Of a stretch of 13,717 nt of DNA, positions 11,893 through 13,717 are shown in pieces. Within the stretch, counting starts at the first letter, position 1. Every line of letters begins with the position of its first letter. Under the pieces are notes generated by a model. The model was not told the origin of the DNA. It saw nothing but the letters and a program-made list of their open reading frames with translations, and did not search any database. Source of the stretch: an uncultured Negativicutes bacterium (lineage in GTDB: Bacteria; Bacillota; Negativicutes; Acidaminococcales; Acidaminococcaceae); the NCBI GenBank assembly GCA_937926555.1, contig CALAZX010000277.1:1-13717 (forward strand). Reading direction: 5' to 3'. Position numbers and translations under genes: made by a program.

Positions 11893-12474
11893 ATGAGACG
11901 CTGGAACGCATTGCTGGCCACCGTTCTGCTGGTGCTGGGAATCTGTCTGGGAATGACCTGGCAGGGACCGGCCCGGGCGGAGGCCTTTGACGACAAGCCG
12001 GTGAACTTCGTGGTGCTGGACGGATCCCGTTCGGTGACACCGCCGATTTACCGGAGCTGGTACCAGATGGTGAAGATGAACTACCATTTCCCCTACCACA
12101 AGATCAGTGACGACAACAGCAAGGTCCTTCCCATTGTGGAGGCCATGCTGCAGCACCGGGTGGACCGGGAGGCCATGGCGAAAGCCGCCGAGGAGGCCGG
12201 CTGTGATGTGCTGGTGGTGGTATGGGTCCGCCGCATGGAGGAGGAGATGATCCAGGGCGGCTGGTGGGGCAATCCCTGGAACCATGACACCTATGTGCGC
12301 ACCTACGCCTATGCGGACATGTACGCATACAACAAGGACGGCAACAAATTCACCAGCAAGATGCTGCGGAAGAGCGACGTCACCGACCTGGGCAACCAGG
12401 AGCACCCGGAGATCACCATCAAATGGGCGCTGGGGAACATGCTCAACGCCATGGAGGGCAGACCGCAGATCTGA
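11893..12474 (+). CDS. Exported protein of unknown function, 193 aa
   Basis: I do not recognise the family. A Sec signal peptide is clear: basic start (MRR), hydrophobic core at about 5-21 and an ARA site at 27-29, giving a mature protein from about E30. The mature part is rich in aromatic residues, with VNFVVLDGSRSVTP near its start and a Trp/Tyr/Gly-rich stretch (GGWWGNPWNHDTYVRTYAY) in the middle. A Rossmann-like alternation (AEEAGCDVLVVVWVRR) precedes it. The start ATG 11893 has GAGGTGGG at 11882-11889. It follows deoB by 64 bp without a visible terminator, so it could be read through from udp-deoB, although nothing ties its function to nucleosides. It ends at a strong terminator 137 bp further on. 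Confidence 0.85.
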   Translation: MRRWNALLATVLLVLGICLGMTWQGPARAEAFDDKPVNFVVLDGSRSVTPPIYRSWYQMVKMNYHFPYHKISDDNSKVLPIVEAMLQHRVDREAMAKAAEEAGCDVLVVVWVRRMEEEMIQGGWWGNPWNHDTYVRTYAYADMYAYNKDGNKFTSKMLRKSDVTDLGNQEHPEITIKWALGNMLNAMEGRPQI

Positions 12475-12611
12475 TGGAACGTTGCAAACGGCCGTGGACG
12501 GATCGTGTCCGGACCGGCTCCGTGGAACCTGCTGAAAGGTTCCGGCAGTGACAACAGAAAATAAAAAGAGAACCGGACTTTCCCTGTTCCGCCGGCAAAG
12601 CGGGCAGGATG

Positions 12612-12663
12612 CTCCCGGAGGGAATCATCGCACGCCGCGGTGGCCCTCCGGGAGTTTTGTTTC
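12612..12663 (+). terminator. Rho-independent terminator after the 11893-12474 gene
   Basis: A perfect 11-bp stem (12612-12622 with 12644-12654) with a 21-nt loop, followed by TTTTGTTT. Confidence 0.88.
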
Positions 12664-12674
12664 AGTAAGTTCAC

Positions 12675-12704
12675 TTGAGGGGAAGCCTACTAAAATGATA
12701 TAAT
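12675..12704 (+). promoter_or_regulatory. Extended -10 promoter of exoA
   Basis: TGA-TATAAT (12696-12704) is a perfect extended -10 element with TTGAGG (12675-12680) as -35 at 18 bp. Transcription should begin near 12711, leaving a long leader of about 166 nt. Confidence 0.78.
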
Positions 12705-12876
12705 AAAGTATTCAGTGAAATATCATTCCGCCGGAAGGGGATGGTCCCGGATGGCAGCGCCATGGAAGGCGCATAGACAGAGGTCCCGGGAGGCCGTGGG
12801 AACGCGGTTGCTGACGGGGCCGGACATACAAGAGACCTTAGCATAAAAGAAATCTGAAGAAAGAAGGTAAACAACG

Positions 12877-13632
12877 ATGAAAAAACTGATATCCTGGAAC
12901 GTGAACGGACTGAGAGCATGCATGAAGAAAGGCTTCGCGGAGTTCCTCGAAGCGGAGAACCCCGACATCATGTGCGTGCAGGAGACGAAGATGCAGCGGG
13001 AGCAGGCCACGTTCGACTTCCCCGGCTACCATGAGTTCTGGAACAGCGCCGAGAAGAAGGGCTATTCCGGCACCGCCGTGTTCACCAAGGAGGAGCCCCT
13101 CAACGTGACCTACGGCATCGGCATCGACGAGCACGACCATGAGGGCCGTGTGATCACCGCCGAATATCCGGAGTTCTACCTGGTGTGCGTGTACACACCC
13201 AACTCCCAGAACGGTCTGACCCGCCTGGACTACCGCCAGGTGTGGGAGGATGACTTCCGCGCCTACCTGCTGGAGCTGGACAAGAAGAAACCGGTGCTGG
13301 TGTGCGGCGACCTGAACGTGGCCCACAACAACATCGACCTGAAGAACTGGAAGACCAACGGCGGCAACGCGGGCTTCACCGACGAGGAGCGCGCCAAGAT
13401 GACTCAGCTGCTGGACTCCGGTTTCACCGACACCTTCCGTCATTTCTATCCCGACAAGGAAGGCGTGTACTCCTGGTGGTCCTACCGGTTCCGTGCCCGT
13501 CAGAACAATGCGGGATGGAGAATCGACTACTGGCTGGTGTCCGACCGCTGGATGGACAACGTGGAGGACAGCCTCATCTACACCGAGGTCATGGGCAGCG
13601 ACCACTGCCCGGTAGGCCTTCTGCTGAAATAA
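12877..13632 (+). CDS. exoA: Exodeoxyribonuclease III / AP endonuclease, 251 aa
   Basis: A DNA-repair enzyme of the Xth/ExoA branch of the endonuclease/exonuclease/phosphatase fold. It cuts 5' of abasic sites and trims 3' blocked ends and 3' strands in base excision repair. The length is typical (about 250-270 aa). Catalytic and metal motifs in order: WNVNGLR (7-13, N8), VQETK (34-38, E36 metal ligand), YTPNSQ (106-111, Y106), CGDLNVAH (143-150, D145 and N147), GWRIDYWLVS (213-222, D217) and GSDHCPVGL (240-248, D242 and H243, the catalytic pair). All key residues are present. ATG 12877 has AAGAAGGT at 12861-12868 about 8 nt upstream. It is transcribed from its own extended -10 promoter. The next gene begins 67 bp after its stop with no terminator seen, so they may be co-transcribed. 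Confidence 0.96.
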   Translation: MKKLISWNVNGLRACMKKGFAEFLEAENPDIMCVQETKMQREQATFDFPGYHEFWNSAEKKGYSGTAVFTKEEPLNVTYGIGIDEHDHEGRVITAEYPEFYLVCVYTPNSQNGLTRLDYRQVWEDDFRAYLLELDKKKPVLVCGDLNVAHNNIDLKNWKTNGGNAGFTDEERAKMTQLLDSGFTDTFRHFYPDKEGVYSWWSYRFRARQNNAGWRIDYWLVSDRWMDNVEDSLIYTEVMGSDHCPVGLLLK

Positions 13633-13699
13633 GAACCGAGACTGTGCCCGGCTCCATAAGATTCCGGACAACAGACAGATCAGAAAAGAGAGGAATGTC

Positions 13700-13717
13700 A
13701 TGAAGTTTTCAATTCAG
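13700..13717 (+). CDS. Start of a further gene, truncated by the window edge
   Basis: ATG 13700 follows an AGAGAGGA ribosome site (13686-13693) and opens a frame reading MKFSIQ to the edge. Six residues do not identify a family. DNA polymerase III beta subunits often begin with a similar MKF-type sequence, but that resemblance is too short to count. Confidence 0.5.

Larger units (their letters stand above)
12475..12876. other. Gene-free region: terminator, promoter and long leader
   Basis: This 402-bp stretch holds a weak GGAACC/GGTTCC hairpin (12524-12543), the terminator of the preceding gene (12612-12663), the exoA promoter (12675-12704) and its leader of about 166 nt. The leader contains GC-rich dyads such as GCGCC-ATGGAA-GGCGC and ATGGC-AGC-GCCAT (about 12755-12780). 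No protein-coding gene is seen. Confidence 0.65.

Noticed and set aside
10488..11996. A 502-codon open frame on the minus strand opposite deoB
   Set aside because: DeoB on the plus strand has every catalytic motif; the antisense frame has none and lacks a credible ribosome site.
12711..12876. A fluoride-type (crcB) riboswitch in the exoA leader
   Set aside because: GGGGATGG near the start recalls the fluoride motif, but the expected downstream pseudoknot strand and conserved joining sequence are not present, and exoA is not a typical target.
1..13717. tRNA, rRNA, CRISPR array, insertion sequence or prophage attachment site
   Set aside because: By eye on both strands I found no cloverleaf, regularly spaced repeats, transposase or integrase gene, or flanking target-site duplication.

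Overview
ORGANISM. The window is bacterial, moderately GC-rich, gene-dense and intron-free, with good Shine-Dalgarno sites and sigma70-type promoters. The mix of genes suggests a fermentative, anaerobe-like member of the Firmicutes in the broad sense: an Fe-S cysteine desulfidase/serine dehydratase-alpha family enzyme, phosphorolytic nucleoside catabolism, and a comG/type II-like pilin operon. Two Sec-exported orphan proteins and a GspF/GspG-style operon would fit a diderm Firmicute (Negativicutes), but this is inference and no 16S or marker gene is present. LAYOUT. (1) 22-747: an exported orphan protein closed by a strong terminator. (2) 748-1104: a gene-free control region with clustered, alternately oriented copies of a CTGAACGG-core motif and of TGTGAAC. 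(3) 1105-4964: six overlapping or tightly packed genes on the + strand. They encode a GspF/PilC/ComGB-type platform protein, a GspG/ComGC-type pilin and four further small pilin-like proteins. The gene order matches comGB-GC-GD-GE-GF-GG, but no assembly ATPase gene is present. (4) 4965-5365: structured gene-free DNA with two terminators. (5) 5366-6574 (-): an MFS transporter. (6) 6964-7857 (-): a LysR-type regulator, divergent from (7) 8121-9407 (+): a CyuA-type L-cysteine desulfidase. A compact intergenic region between them has a near-consensus promoter for each gene and a 22-bp-spaced direct repeat that may be the LysR operator. (8) 9655-11828 (+): udp (uridine phosphorylase) and deoB (phosphopentomutase), a nucleoside salvage pair possibly followed by a co-transcribed exported orphan protein (11893-12474). 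(9) 12877-13632 (+): exodeoxyribonuclease III (exoA/xth) behind its own extended -10 promoter and a long leader. (10) The first six codons of another gene at the right edge. HOW THE GENES WORK TOGETHER. Udp splits uridine to uracil and ribose-1-phosphate, and DeoB isomerises the sugar phosphate to ribose-5-phosphate for central metabolism. The LysR/desulfidase pair looks like a substrate-inducible module for cysteine (or serine) breakdown to pyruvate. The neighbouring MFS carrier could serve it but has a separate terminator-bounded unit. The pilin operon would build a short pseudopilus or type IV-like filament, provided an ATPase and a prepilin peptidase are encoded elsewhere. MOST UNUSUAL. 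The operator-like array in front of the ATPase-less pilin operon; the long last pilin-like protein of that operon, with a hydrophobic-repeat C-terminal half; the structured 3' region after it; and a shared promoter-plus-leader motif upstream of udp and exoA.
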